From Opitutaceae bacterium (GTDB lineage Bacteria; Verrucomicrobiota; Verrucomicrobiia; Opitutales; Opitutaceae), in contig JANJTQ010000299.1 in assembly GCA_024711005.1 (NCBI GenBank), positions 1 to 33,928 on the forward strand: a stretch of 33,928 nt of DNA. Reading direction: 5' to 3'. This document shows, in pieces, positions 23,100-33,928 of this stretch. Numbering within the stretch: the stretch's first letter is position 1; each line of letters opens with the position of its first letter. The notes beneath the pieces are model-generated. The model was not told where the DNA came from. It made no database searches and was given only the letters and a program-made list of their open reading frames with translations. A program made the position numbers and the translations under genes.

Positions 23100-25982
23100 G
23101 TGAAATCCACCGTCCCCGCCGAGTCTCCCTTCGTCTCCGTCTTCGATCACGTGTTCGACGCCGTTGTCTTCGGCGCCGGATTCATCGGCTTCGCCTCGGC
23201 CCGCGCATTGGCCAACCAAGGAGTCGATACACTGCTCGTCGAAGCTTCCGGCGATCTTCTCTGGGAATCCACCCGCGCATTGGAGAACACCTGCGGTTCA
23301 TTAGGAGTTTCCGTCGACTGGGATCTTTGGGTCGACACGCTGCGCATTCGCAAAGGCGCGAACGACCGGTTCTTCGACCCCGCCCTCGCCGAGATCCTTT
23401 CCGCGCACGCGCTCACCACCTGTTCCGCCCATCCGCGCACGTTGCTTTACGCATCTCCCGTCACGATCGAAACCACGGCGGATGACATCGCCTCGGTGAT
23501 CGTCGCCACGAAATCAGGCCCGCGCCGTCTGCATGCCCGCCACTGGATCGACGCCACCGAACAGGGCATCGTTGCCCGCCTCGCCCAACCATCACTCACC
23601 CCGCGTGCGCCGCAGTCGGTCCACCGCAGTCTCGTGTTACACACGCTCGATCCGGAGAAACTCGACGCCGCCTTCCCTCAACTCAGGGTGCGCCATCCCG
23701 GTCTCGAATGGTGCCCGTCCGTCCGCACCAGCGAACGCCGCCTGCGCTGGCCGGTATCCGGTGCCGAAGACGCCTGGCACCGCAAGGTCCCCGCACTGGT
23801 CACAGATCTCCGAACGCTTCTCTCCGCCGAGGGCGAACCCACGGTGCATTTCGTCGTGAGTCACGGTGCGATGAGGGATTTCCCCGTCTATGCCGCGGCT
23901 CCCGCATCCCCGCTCTCCGGTTTGCCCGCCAACCTGCTGGTCGCGAGCCCGGCCTTGCGCGATGAATCGCTCGTCACCCCTGCGGACAGATTTTCACTCG
24001 GCTGCCGGATCGTGTCGGCGGCAACGAGCGGCCTCGAAAAAATCCCGCCGTTGTCCGATCGGCGCACCGGGATTAAACAATTCTCCGCTCCCTTGCTGCC
24101 CGCCGCCGCGGAAACCATGCCCGCCTACGACGTGCTCGTCGGCGGCGCCGGCACCGGCGGTGCCGTCGCCGCCATTGTCGCGGCTCGCAACGGTGCCCGG
24201 ACGCTTGCCTTCGACTTCACGCCCTACCCGGGCGGCATCGGCACCGGAGCAGGCATCTGCAGTTACTTCCACGGAGCCAAAGGCGGCCTCCAGTCCGAGA
24301 TCGACGAACGCGTCCGGACGATGACCACCCTTCTCAACGGCGCACCCGCCGGTCTCAACAGCTGGCATCACGAGGCAAAAAAAATCGTCCTCCTGTCGTT
24401 CTTCGACGAGGCCGGCGTCAGGTTCCTCGGGGACGTCCTGCTCGCCGGCGTCGAACGCGACACCTCGGGTCGCGTGCTCGCCGCGCTTGCCGTGATCGCC
24501 GGCCGTCTCACCCGGCTTCCTGCCGCCGCGTTCATCGACGGCACGGGAGACGGCGATCTCGCCGCCTTTGCCGGAGCGGAGTTCGCCACCGGTCGCCCGG
24601 GCGACGGCCGCATGCTCGCCTACAGCCAGTCCATCTTCTCGCTTTCTCAAAGAGAAAACCGCCTCGAGCTGCGCGCATGCAATTTCGACGCCGGCTGGGT
24701 CGATCCCACCGATCCCGAAGACCTCTCCCGCGCCCGCCTCGCCGGCATCGCCCAGCATCTCCAACCCGACTGGACACAATCCGGCCGTGCCGTCGCCGTG
24801 TCGCCCTTGCTCGGTCTTCGCCAATCGCGCCAGATAAAAACCGACTATCAAGTCACGATGGCCGACCTCGTCGACCACGCCCGCTTCAACGACTCCATTG
24901 GCGAGGTCGAGACCGTCGCCGACACACACTCGGTGGACTTCGAGTTCGAAACCGACGAACTCGCCTTCTACTACTGGACCTGCCGGGGCTTTCGTCATCC
25001 GCTTCACAGTGAGCTGCCCTATCGCATGTTGCTCCCGCGCGGACTGACAAACCTCTGGATCGCCTGTCGAGCCGCCGGCATCGAGGTGGACGCCGCCTAC
25101 GGTCTGCGCATGCAACGCGAAATGCAGCGCCTCGGCGAAACCGCCGGGATCTCCGCCGCGCTCGCAGTGCGTGAGGGGACGGACGCCCGGGGCATTGATC
25201 TCCCCGCGCTTCAACGCGAACTCGATCGCAGCGGCTGCCGTCACGCCAACCGCGAGGAAGATCCCGTTGCTCCGAACACCGATTGGCTCGCCTCGCTCGA
25301 CCAAGGCATGCCCGGAGTTCACCTCTGGCACCTCTTTCGCCAATCCGGTCCTTTGCGCGATGCCGTGCATGCGCGACTGGCATCGGACAATCCGCGTGTT
25401 TCGTTCCATGCCGCCGTGCTGCTCGCCATGTGGAACGATGCAGCCGCCGAGCCGCGCCTGTTGGCTGCTCTGCAAGCGCGCGACGACGGCCCCACGCCGG
25501 AAGAACATCCCGTTCCCGGCGCTTTCGGGCAATGCATCGACATCCCCTTCTGGTTGCAGGCCGTGCTGCTGCTACGTCGGGTGGGCACCACGCGCTGCCT
25601 GCCTGGGCTCCGCGATCTGGCGGCCACCCCCGCGAACCCGCTCAATATCCGCACGCTGCTGGCGCTCACGCTTGAGCGCATCGCCACCCGGGTCGGTGCA
25701 CACGACGATCTCATAAGCGCGCTCGACGCGCTTTTCACCGACGATATCCCCGACGCATTGCTCCCGCCCTCGCGCTCCCTCTGGCGCACGCTCCACCGCG
25801 AACCGCAAAAAAAATTGACCAATGATCGCGGGGCACCCGTCGCGCAGGACCACACGTGGCAGCTCCATCTTATCGGCGCACGCACGCGGCGGGCACTCAA
25901 ATTGGCCGCGCGTGCCGAATCCGCCGCGTTCTTGAACGACCCGCGTGCCTTTGTCCGGCAAGCCTTCTCAGAGGTCATTTGA
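23100..25982 (+). CDS. FAD-dependent oxidoreductase with two Rossmann-type folds
   Basis: The start is GTG 23100 (960 aa); two nearby ATGs at 23092 and 23095 are out of frame. The first dinucleotide-binding motif is VVFGAGFIGFASARALANQG near residues 23-42. A second begins at Tyr343: YDVLVGGAGTGGAVAAIVAA (Gly348 onward), followed by the FAD-family hallmark PGGIGTGAGICSYFHGAKGG. The second half also has the conserved end of the FAD_oxidored family, YRMLLPRGLTNLWIACRAAG and GETAGISAALAVREG (about 640-700). Beyond about residue 740, helical pairs such as DNPRVSFHAAVLLAMWND and GLRDLAATPANPLNIRTLLA suggest HEAT-like repeats. Single-fold relatives of this family occur in verrucomicrobial carbohydrate clusters. 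There is no signal peptide. Redox substrate unknown; an AraC-type regulator is divergent. Confidence 0.82.
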   Translation: MKSTVPAESPFVSVFDHVFDAVVFGAGFIGFASARALANQGVDTLLVEASGDLLWESTRALENTCGSLGVSVDWDLWVDTLRIRKGANDRFFDPALAEILSAHALTTCSAHPRTLLYASPVTIETTADDIASVIVATKSGPRRLHARHWIDATEQGIVARLAQPSLTPRAPQSVHRSLVLHTLDPEKLDAAFPQLRVRHPGLEWCPSVRTSERRLRWPVSGAEDAWHRKVPALVTDLRTLLSAEGEPTVHFVVSHGAMRDFPVYAAAPASPLSGLPANLLVASPALRDESLVTPADRFSLGCRIVSAATSGLEKIPPLSDRRTGIKQFSAPLLPAAAETMPAYDVLVGGAGTGGAVAAIVAARNGARTLAFDFTPYPGGIGTGAGICSYFHGAKGGLQSEIDERVRTMTTLLNGAPAGLNSWHHEAKKIVLLSFFDEAGVRFLGDVLLAGVERDTSGRVLAALAVIAGRLTRLPAAAFIDGTGDGDLAAFAGAEFATGRPGDGRMLAYSQSIFSLSQRENRLELRACNFDAGWVDPTDPEDLSRARLAGIAQHLQPDWTQSGRAVAVSPLLGLRQSRQIKTDYQVTMADLVDHARFNDSIGEVETVADTHSVDFEFETDELAFYYWTCRGFRHPLHSELPYRMLLPRGLTNLWIACRAAGIEVDAAYGLRMQREMQRLGETAGISAALAVREGTDARGIDLPALQRELDRSGCRHANREEDPVAPNTDWLASLDQGMPGVHLWHLFRQSGPLRDAVHARLASDNPRVSFHAAVLLAMWNDAAAEPRLLAALQARDDGPTPEEHPVPGAFGQCIDIPFWLQAVLLLRRVGTTRCLPGLRDLAATPANPLNIRTLLALTLERIATRVGAHDDLISALDALFTDDIPDALLPPSRSLWRTLHREPQKKLTNDRGAPVAQDHTWQLHLIGARTRRALKLAARAESAAFLNDPRAFVRQAFSEVI

Positions 25983-26056
25983 AACGCCCTGACGGCGAAT
26001 CCCGCCATTCCCGCCCCGCCTCCGATGGATGACCGGACGACTGTAGTCAGATAACG

Positions 26057-26076
26057 GATACGTCGTACGCTGTATC
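26057..26076. promoter_or_regulatory. Palindromic site upstream of beta-helix gene
   Basis: GATAC (26057-26061) and GTATC (26072-26076) are inverted 5-bp arms 10 bp apart, directly upstream of the CTCAT-N4-ATGAG site. They could bind another regulator, but short arms make chance possible. Confidence 0.25.
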
Positions 26077-26081
26077 GACGG

Positions 26082-26095
26082 CTCATCGCTATGAG
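26082..26095. promoter_or_regulatory. Second copy of the candidate LacI operator core
   Basis: CTCATCGCTATGAG has the same CTCAT-N4-ATGAG core and spacing as the palindrome in front of lacI (21014-21027). It lies 65 bp upstream of the beta-helix gene, a usual operator position. The outer arms do not match the first site, so affinity would be lower if it is bound. Confidence 0.5.
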
Positions 26096-26116
26096 TCCGG
26101 GCGCCCTTGTTTCGAC

Positions 26117-26139
26117 CTCCCGCCCATACTAATCGGGAG
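26117..26139 (+). other. Leader hairpin before beta-helix gene
   Basis: CTCCCG (26117-26122) and CGGGAG (26134-26139) pair across an 11-nt loop, ending 20 nt before the ATG. It may shape the mRNA leader of the beta-helix gene. No ribosome-binding site at normal spacing is seen. Confidence 0.3.
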
Positions 26140-26159
26140 TCCGTTCACTCCCACCCCCC

Positions 26160-27674
26160 ATGACATGTTCACCCCTGCCGTCACTCCGCGGCGTTAATCT
26201 TCGGAGCCTCCTTCGGAGCGCACTCGCTCCTCGCGTATCGTTCCTCGCCCTCACCCTCGCCTGCCTTCTGCCCGCGGCCTCACGCGCCGAGATGGATGTC
26301 ATCTCGGTCGCTGAATACGGGGCCACCGGCAATGGAACCACCGACGACTCCCTCGCGATCCAAAACGCGATCAACGACGCCGTCACGTTTCGCAAAAGTG
26401 TCTTTCTCCCCGGCGGCACCTATCTCATCAACACCCGGATCAACCTCGGCTCCACCACCCTCACCGGCGAAGGCACCACCGTGGAGGGCGGCACGCAGCG
26501 CTCGCTGCTCAAGGCAGGCACGGCCGGAATGACCATGCTCTTGTGCGGATCGAAATCCCAGGTCCGCAACATCGGCCTTCAAGGCGCCAACCTCGCCAAC
26601 ATCGGCGTCAAGCTGAGCGGTGTCCGAATCTCGCTCTCCGACATCGAGGTCTACCGCTGCCGCAAGACGTCCTATCTGCTCCCCTCCACGCAAAACAGCA
26701 CGCTCACCAACTGCTACAGCGCCTACAGCGTCACCGCTTTCACCCTCGCGAACGGGGCTCGCAACAACAACTTTTACAACTGCACCTCCAACAACATGGT
26801 GCAGTATTACAACGAAGCCGCGATGGGCGTTCCCTATGCCGATACCCGGCTCCTCTATTTCGTCATCGATACCGCCGATCCCGATTACGGAACCTCCGTC
26901 ACGCAGAACGGCAACGATCGCAACAACTGGTTTGGAGGCATCCACGAACGTGCCCCGACCGCCATCGTGTTCAAAAACCTCAGCGGCTACACCGACAACG
27001 AGGCGGTGAACACCCAGTTCTACGGTGTGGAGTTTTCCACCAGCCAGATCCTCGACACCACCGGCTCCTCCTCGCCCGGGGTGCTGCTGTTGGATTCCTG
27101 CTCGGTCGGATGGAGCAACGAGGTTGCCTTCGGTGCCGGCACAACCGGTTTTGTCAACTTTCAAGGATGCGGCTACTTTACCGGCGGCAACAGCCTCGAC
27201 AATCGGGGCATCACCCAAGCGAGCAACTATCCCGCGCGGTTCGTCATCGACACCGATTCTGTCTTCAAGGTGTCGTCCTATCGGGGCGGCAGCCTGATCA
27301 CGAACACCACAGCCAGATCGGTCACCATCAATGGCGGCAACGCGACCGTCGGCGCGCGCTTCTCTCCCATCTCGCACGGCAACATCGCCAATGAGGAGGC
27401 CTCCCGGCGTGTCGGCCGCCCCATCGGCTTCAACGCGCTGCTCACCTACACCGTCACCGAGATCATCGGTTCGAATCCCGTGCTGTTCATACTCGAACTC
27501 GATCAGACGCCCAACCGACGCACGATCGCCACCGCGACCGCGCCCGGCACCTACTCCGTACCCGTGCGCATCGGCCAGCATGTCGGCGACACCTTCAACG
27601 TCATCGTCTCCGCCAACAACAACACGTCCTGCACGGTCAAAGGCGTCTCCCTCCGCGCCGTCGGCTACCCATGA
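26160..27674 (+). CDS. Secreted right-handed parallel beta-helix protein (pectate-lyase superfamily)
   Basis: This 504-aa exported protein has a long signal peptide (hydrophobic FLALTLACLLPAASRA, about residues 28-43). The mature start VISVAEYGATGNGTTDDSLA matches the opening of the pectate lyase superfamily 3 / phage-tailspike-like beta-helix, in which such proteins bind or cut acidic polysaccharides. The body is full of Asn-rich turns and short strands (SQVRNIGLQGANLANIGVKL, NSTLTNCYSAYSVTAFTLAN). The C-terminus has a beta-sandwich (VRIGQHVGDTFNVIVSANNN). Catalytic residues cannot be assigned. It stands alone between the FAD gene and a repeat-rich gap, with a LacI-type palindrome upstream. 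Lyase activity is plausible, not proven. Confidence 0.85.
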   Translation: MTCSPLPSLRGVNLRSLLRSALAPRVSFLALTLACLLPAASRAEMDVISVAEYGATGNGTTDDSLAIQNAINDAVTFRKSVFLPGGTYLINTRINLGSTTLTGEGTTVEGGTQRSLLKAGTAGMTMLLCGSKSQVRNIGLQGANLANIGVKLSGVRISLSDIEVYRCRKTSYLLPSTQNSTLTNCYSAYSVTAFTLANGARNNNFYNCTSNNMVQYYNEAAMGVPYADTRLLYFVIDTADPDYGTSVTQNGNDRNNWFGGIHERAPTAIVFKNLSGYTDNEAVNTQFYGVEFSTSQILDTTGSSSPGVLLLDSCSVGWSNEVAFGAGTTGFVNFQGCGYFTGGNSLDNRGITQASNYPARFVIDTDSVFKVSSYRGGSLITNTTARSVTINGGNATVGARFSPISHGNIANEEASRRVGRPIGFNALLTYTVTEIIGSNPVLFILELDQTPNRRTIATATAPGTYSVPVRIGQHVGDTFNVIVSANNNTSCTVKGVSLRAVGYP

Positions 27675-27709
27675 TCGCCATTTGATACGGCTGATTGGCT
27701 CGCTAGACA

Positions 27710-27740
27710 AAGTGTGACCGGCGTCCCGCCGGCCACACTT
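27710..27740. terminator. Strong hairpin after beta-helix gene
   Basis: AAGTGTGACCGGCG (27710-27723), loop TCC, CGCCGGCCACACTT (27727-27740) form a 14-bp stem with one A-C mismatch, 36 bp after the stop. No long T-run follows on the plus strand; on the minus strand TTTGTCT follows. It may end or stabilise the beta-helix transcript or act as a boundary element. Confidence 0.55.
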
Positions 27741-27810
27741 CGGGCCGGCACATTAGTAGCTCGTATCATTCTATGTTTCGGCAGGCGAATACGCGTCCAG
27801 AAATGAATTT

Positions 27811-27932
27811 TGCGTCACGGAGAACACAGAGCACCGACACCGGGTGCACAGAGTCAATCAGCACCCATGGAATCCTGACGGCCTTTCCTCTGTGACCTCT
27901 GCGTCCGCGCTCCGGCTCGGCTCTGTGACTCA
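27811..27932. repeat. Palindromic CACAGAG-type intergenic repeat
   Basis: GTCACGGAGAACACAGAG near 27814 and its inverse relative CTCTGTGACCTCTGCGTC (about 27888-27905), plus GCTCTGTGACTC (27920-27931), flank an irregular centre that also has GTGCACAGAGTC. The CACAGAG motif recurs in both orientations. Similar intergenic repeats of the form 'CACGGAGAACACAGAG' are common in planctomycetes and verrucomicrobia as I recall; copy number in this genome is unknown. Confidence 0.55.
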
Positions 27933-28040
27933 TCCGAAAGAGAATCCGATGCAGCCTACTAAACAGAGCGTCATAAATTTATGCCGATCAAAATGGGTGC
28001 CCGGTGCCGGCACACGTCCGCACCGTCATAAATCGGAATT

Positions 28041-28157
28041 GGGCAAAAAAAATGGATGCAGAAAAATTTCGGTCCCCAATCCCTGGCATTTGACGAGCGC
28101 GCCGAGTTCTTTTTCCAGCTCCAATCCGGCGATATTTCTGCCCCCATGTTTCTGCCC
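28041..28157. repeat. GGGCAGAAA-type inverted repeat element (MITE/REP-like)
   Basis: The left arm (28041-28067) begins GGGCAAAAAAAATGG and continues with GCAGAAAAAT. The right arm, read as its complement (28157-28132), begins GGGCAGAAACATGG and continues GGGCAGAAATAT. The arms match at about 21 of 27 positions with one gap and flank a roughly 60-bp centre. The right arm also contains a direct repeat of GGCAGAAAYAT. There is no coding capacity. This fits a small non-autonomous repeat. Confidence 0.55.
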
Positions 28158-28183
28158 ATTTCCCGTCGGATCGCTCCGCTGAA

Positions 28184-28207
28184 CATCATGAGAAAAAACT
28201 TATGATG
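28184..28207 (-). terminator. Hairpin after the receiver gene
   Basis: CATCATGAG (28184-28192), AAAAAA loop, CTTATGATG (28199-28207) form a 9-bp stem with one G-U pair, 6 bp beyond the stop of the minus-strand receiver gene. No T-run follows the stem on the minus strand, so it is either a weak terminator or a 3'-end stabilising hairpin. Confidence 0.4.
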
Positions 28208-28213
28208 CTGTGT

Positions 28214-28651
28214 TTAGCTTTTCTCGGCCTTGGTCAGGTTGTGCTTCAGCCAGAAATCGTTGATTGCCCGGACCAGCTCCACCAGCCCTTCGAAATTCCC
28301 CGGCTTGCTCAGGTACGCGTTCGCACCCAGGCGATACGCCTCGGCGATGTCCGTCGGATCTTTCGAGGAACTCAGGATCACGACGACCACGCTGCGCTCG
28401 GTCAATTCACGGACCCGCTTGAGCACGTCCAATCCTTTCACGTGGGGCAGCTTCAGGTCCAACAACACGAGGGAGGGAAACGGAAACTCGTTCCGGTTGG
28501 AATATCCCTCATGACCTTCGAGATAGTCGAGTGCCTGCTGCCCGTCGCTGGCCACATGCAGCGGGCTTTCGATGCCCAGTTTCGTGAGCGCGCGCGTAAA
28601 GAAGAATACGTCGTTCTCGTCGTCCTCCACCAACAGAATGGATTTTGTCAT
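28214..28651 (-). CDS. Stand-alone response regulator receiver (Rcp-like)
   Basis: The start is ATG 28651 (145 aa), chosen because GGAGG lies 8 nt upstream and the ATG overlaps the TGA stop of the kinase (ATGA). It is a single receiver domain: the acidic pocket is VEDDENDVFFFTRAL, the phosphoacceptor Asp is in LVLLDLKLPHVKGLDVL, the switch Ser in VVILSSSKDPTDI, and the conserved Lys in AYLSKPGNFEGLVELV. There is no output domain. This matches small receivers of the Rcp1 type that pair with phytochrome-like or PAS-type kinases. Coupling to the kinase upstream suggests it takes phosphate from it; its target is unknown. Confidence 0.92.
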   Translation of the reverse strand: MTKSILLVEDDENDVFFFTRALTKLGIESPLHVASDGQQALDYLEGHEGYSNRNEFPFPSLVLLDLKLPHVKGLDVLKRVRELTERSVVVVILSSSKDPTDIAEAYRLGANAYLSKPGNFEGLVELVRAINDFWLKHNLTKAEKS

Positions 28652-29838
28652 CGGGAATCCTCCGTTTTCAATTGCAGCCAAAATTTACTACCCTGGCCCA
28701 AGGCCGATTCGAACCCGAATTGACCGTTCATCCGCTCGACGGCCTTGCGCACGATCGCCAGCCCGACACCGGTGCCTTCGTATTCGCCCGGCGCATTGAT
28801 CTGCTCATAAAGCCCGAATATCCGCCCATGGTTCTCGGGCGCGATTCCGATGCCGTTGTCCTCCACCCACACGCGGACCTCCGACTCCACCGGCTCGGCC
28901 CAGATCCTCACGCGGGCGCGATTGCCCCGGGCTTGGAATTTAACCGCGTTGTCCACCAGATTGGACAAACACTGGGTCAGGAACGCTTCATTACCCATCA
29001 CGTTCGGCAACTCTCCTTCGATGCACACCTCCACATGCGGAGGCTGCCAGTTCGGGTAGGTCGCCACGATGTCGCGAGCCAGTCGATCCAAGTCCACCGT
29101 CACCATCGGGGCGGAGGCACGCAGGACTTTGGTGTAGCTCAACACGTCTTGAATGAGACGGTCCAGACGCGTGGCCGCGCAATCGATCCTGCGTAAATAC
29201 TCCGAGCCCTGCGGATCAAGCTGGCTCGCGTGCTCCGTACGAATGATGTGGGCGAACCCTTGCATGGCTCTCAACGGAGCGCGCATGTCGTGGGCGATGC
29301 TGTAGGAGAACGACTCCAATTCCTGAATCATCTCGTGTAGTTCGGCGGTTCTTTCGCTCTTGAGCTGGTTCGCTTCCTGTAGTGCCGCCTCAACTACTTT
29401 TCGCTCGGCAATCTCGGATTCAAGCGCGCTGTTGGCAATCTTGAGCGCACGATTTTTCCGGTAGAGATCGGCGAAAACGGCGACCTTGGATTGCAGGATG
29501 GCCGGATTGAGCGGCTTCGTCACGTAGTCCACCGCGCCGGCACCGTAGCCGCACAAAATATCTCCCTCGGCGTCATGATGGGCGCTCAGAAAAATGATGG
29601 GGACGTCGCGTGTTTTCCGACGCTCCTTGATGGCCCGCGCCAATTCGATGCCGTTCATCTCGGGCATCTCCACATCCAGCACGATCAAAGCGAATTCCTC
29701 CTTGAGCAACGCGATCAGCGCCTCGCGCGCGGAAGTGACCGAAGTCAGGCGATAATCGGAATGCGCCAGCAAACTTTCCAACGCGATGAGGTTTTCGCGC
29801 TGATCGTCCACGAGCAACAGGTTCAAATGAGATTCCAT
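28648..29838 (-). CDS. Receiver-histidine kinase
   Basis: This 396-aa protein has an N-terminal receiver (about 5-125) with Asp55 in LIVLDVEMPEMNG and Lys108 in DYVTKPLN. A coiled-coil linker follows (about 125-175). The HisKA domain has His183 in SIAHDMRAPLRAMQGFA, a form common in phytochrome-type and bacteriophytochrome-like kinases. The ATPase domain (about 265-395) shows FLTQCLSNLVDNAVKF (N box), VEDNGIGIAPEN and GTGVGLAIVRKAVERMNG. There is no transmembrane segment, so it is cytosolic. Its own receiver is likely phosphorylated by another kinase, and the large hybrid kinase ends only 20 bp upstream. Its stop overlaps the start of the stand-alone receiver. Confidence 0.92.
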   Translation of the reverse strand: MESHLNLLLVDDQRENLIALESLLAHSDYRLTSVTSAREALIALLKEEFALIVLDVEMPEMNGIELARAIKERRKTRDVPIIFLSAHHDAEGDILCGYGAGAVDYVTKPLNPAILQSKVAVFADLYRKNRALKIANSALESEIAERKVVEAALQEANQLKSERTAELHEMIQELESFSYSIAHDMRAPLRAMQGFAHIIRTEHASQLDPQGSEYLRRIDCAATRLDRLIQDVLSYTKVLRASAPMVTVDLDRLARDIVATYPNWQPPHVEVCIEGELPNVMGNEAFLTQCLSNLVDNAVKFQARGNRARVRIWAEPVESEVRVWVEDNGIGIAPENHGRIFGLYEQINAPGEYEGTGVGLAIVRKAVERMNGQFGFESALGQGSKFWLQLKTEDSR

Positions 29839-29858
29839 AATGGAGAGGGTGCCGTCGC

Positions 29859-33928
<4,070 letters not shown>

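Larger units (their letters stand above)
27675..28213. other. Gene-free stretch with repeat elements
   Basis: No gene is supportable in these 539 bp. They contain a 14-bp-stem hairpin (27710-27740), a CACAGAG-type palindromic repeat (27811-27932), a GGGCAGAAA-type inverted repeat (28041-28157) and a hairpin (28184-28207). The frames that stay open here are short and follow the repeats. Confidence 0.7.

Noticed and set aside
27971-28189. 72-codon minus-strand frame in the repeat-rich gap
   Set aside because: It overlaps the inverted-repeat element and its sequence is explained by the repeat; no ribosome-binding site.

Overview
The window looks like a chromosomal segment of a GC-rich verrucomicrobial bacterium, most likely of the Opitutaceae type. 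This is inferred from the mix of PEP-CTERM proteins ending in PEP-hydrophobic-RRR tails, an autotransporter-associated beta-strand repeat protein, a lone type II secretion/prepilin-like protein, several AraC and LacI regulators beside glycan-active genes, and the near absence of Shine-Dalgarno sites. No rRNA, tRNA, CRISPR array, insertion sequence or phage gene was seen.

Layout. From 1 to about 5.0 kb there is a secreted GH16 glycoside hydrolase, an AraC regulator divergent from a small PEP-CTERM surface protein that ends in a clear UUCG-loop terminator, and a second AraC regulator with a PocR-type sensor. An RtcB-type RNA ligase follows (5.2-6.8 kb). The 611 bp between RtcB and the next gene hold only decayed sequence: a sigma-like helix-turn-helix remnant on the minus strand and the 3' end of a LysR regulator on the plus strand. 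From 20.9 kb down to 7.4 kb, seven minus-strand genes run head to tail and look like one transcription unit: prepilin-like protein, beta-strand-repeat PEP-CTERM protein, very large GH2-like protein, an unrecognised 836-aa protein, SGNH hydrolase, helical-repeat protein and a sugar-type solute-binding protein. A divergent LacI regulator heads the unit, with a near-perfect palindrome in the shared upstream region. Next come a PocR-AraC regulator divergent from a 960-aa protein with two FAD/NAD-binding folds, and a secreted parallel beta-helix (pectate-lyase superfamily) protein whose upstream region carries the same palindrome core as the lacI region. A 539-bp gene-free stretch (27675-28213) holds two palindromic repeat elements and two hairpins. 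The right end is a three-gene minus-strand signalling operon: a poly-HAMP hybrid histidine kinase running off the window, a receiver-kinase, and a stand-alone receiver translationally coupled to it.

How it fits together (inference). The seven-gene cluster plus the beta-helix gene would form a LacI-controlled programme for capturing and degrading a plant or algal polysaccharide at the cell surface. The prepilin-like and PEP-CTERM proteins would supply surface structure, the GH2-like, SGNH and unknown proteins would process the glycan, and the solute-binding protein would capture products. The most unusual parts are the GH2-like protein with no acid/base Glu at the usual place, the unrecognised 836-aa protein, the solute-binding protein with no permease, and the tandem-fold FAD protein.
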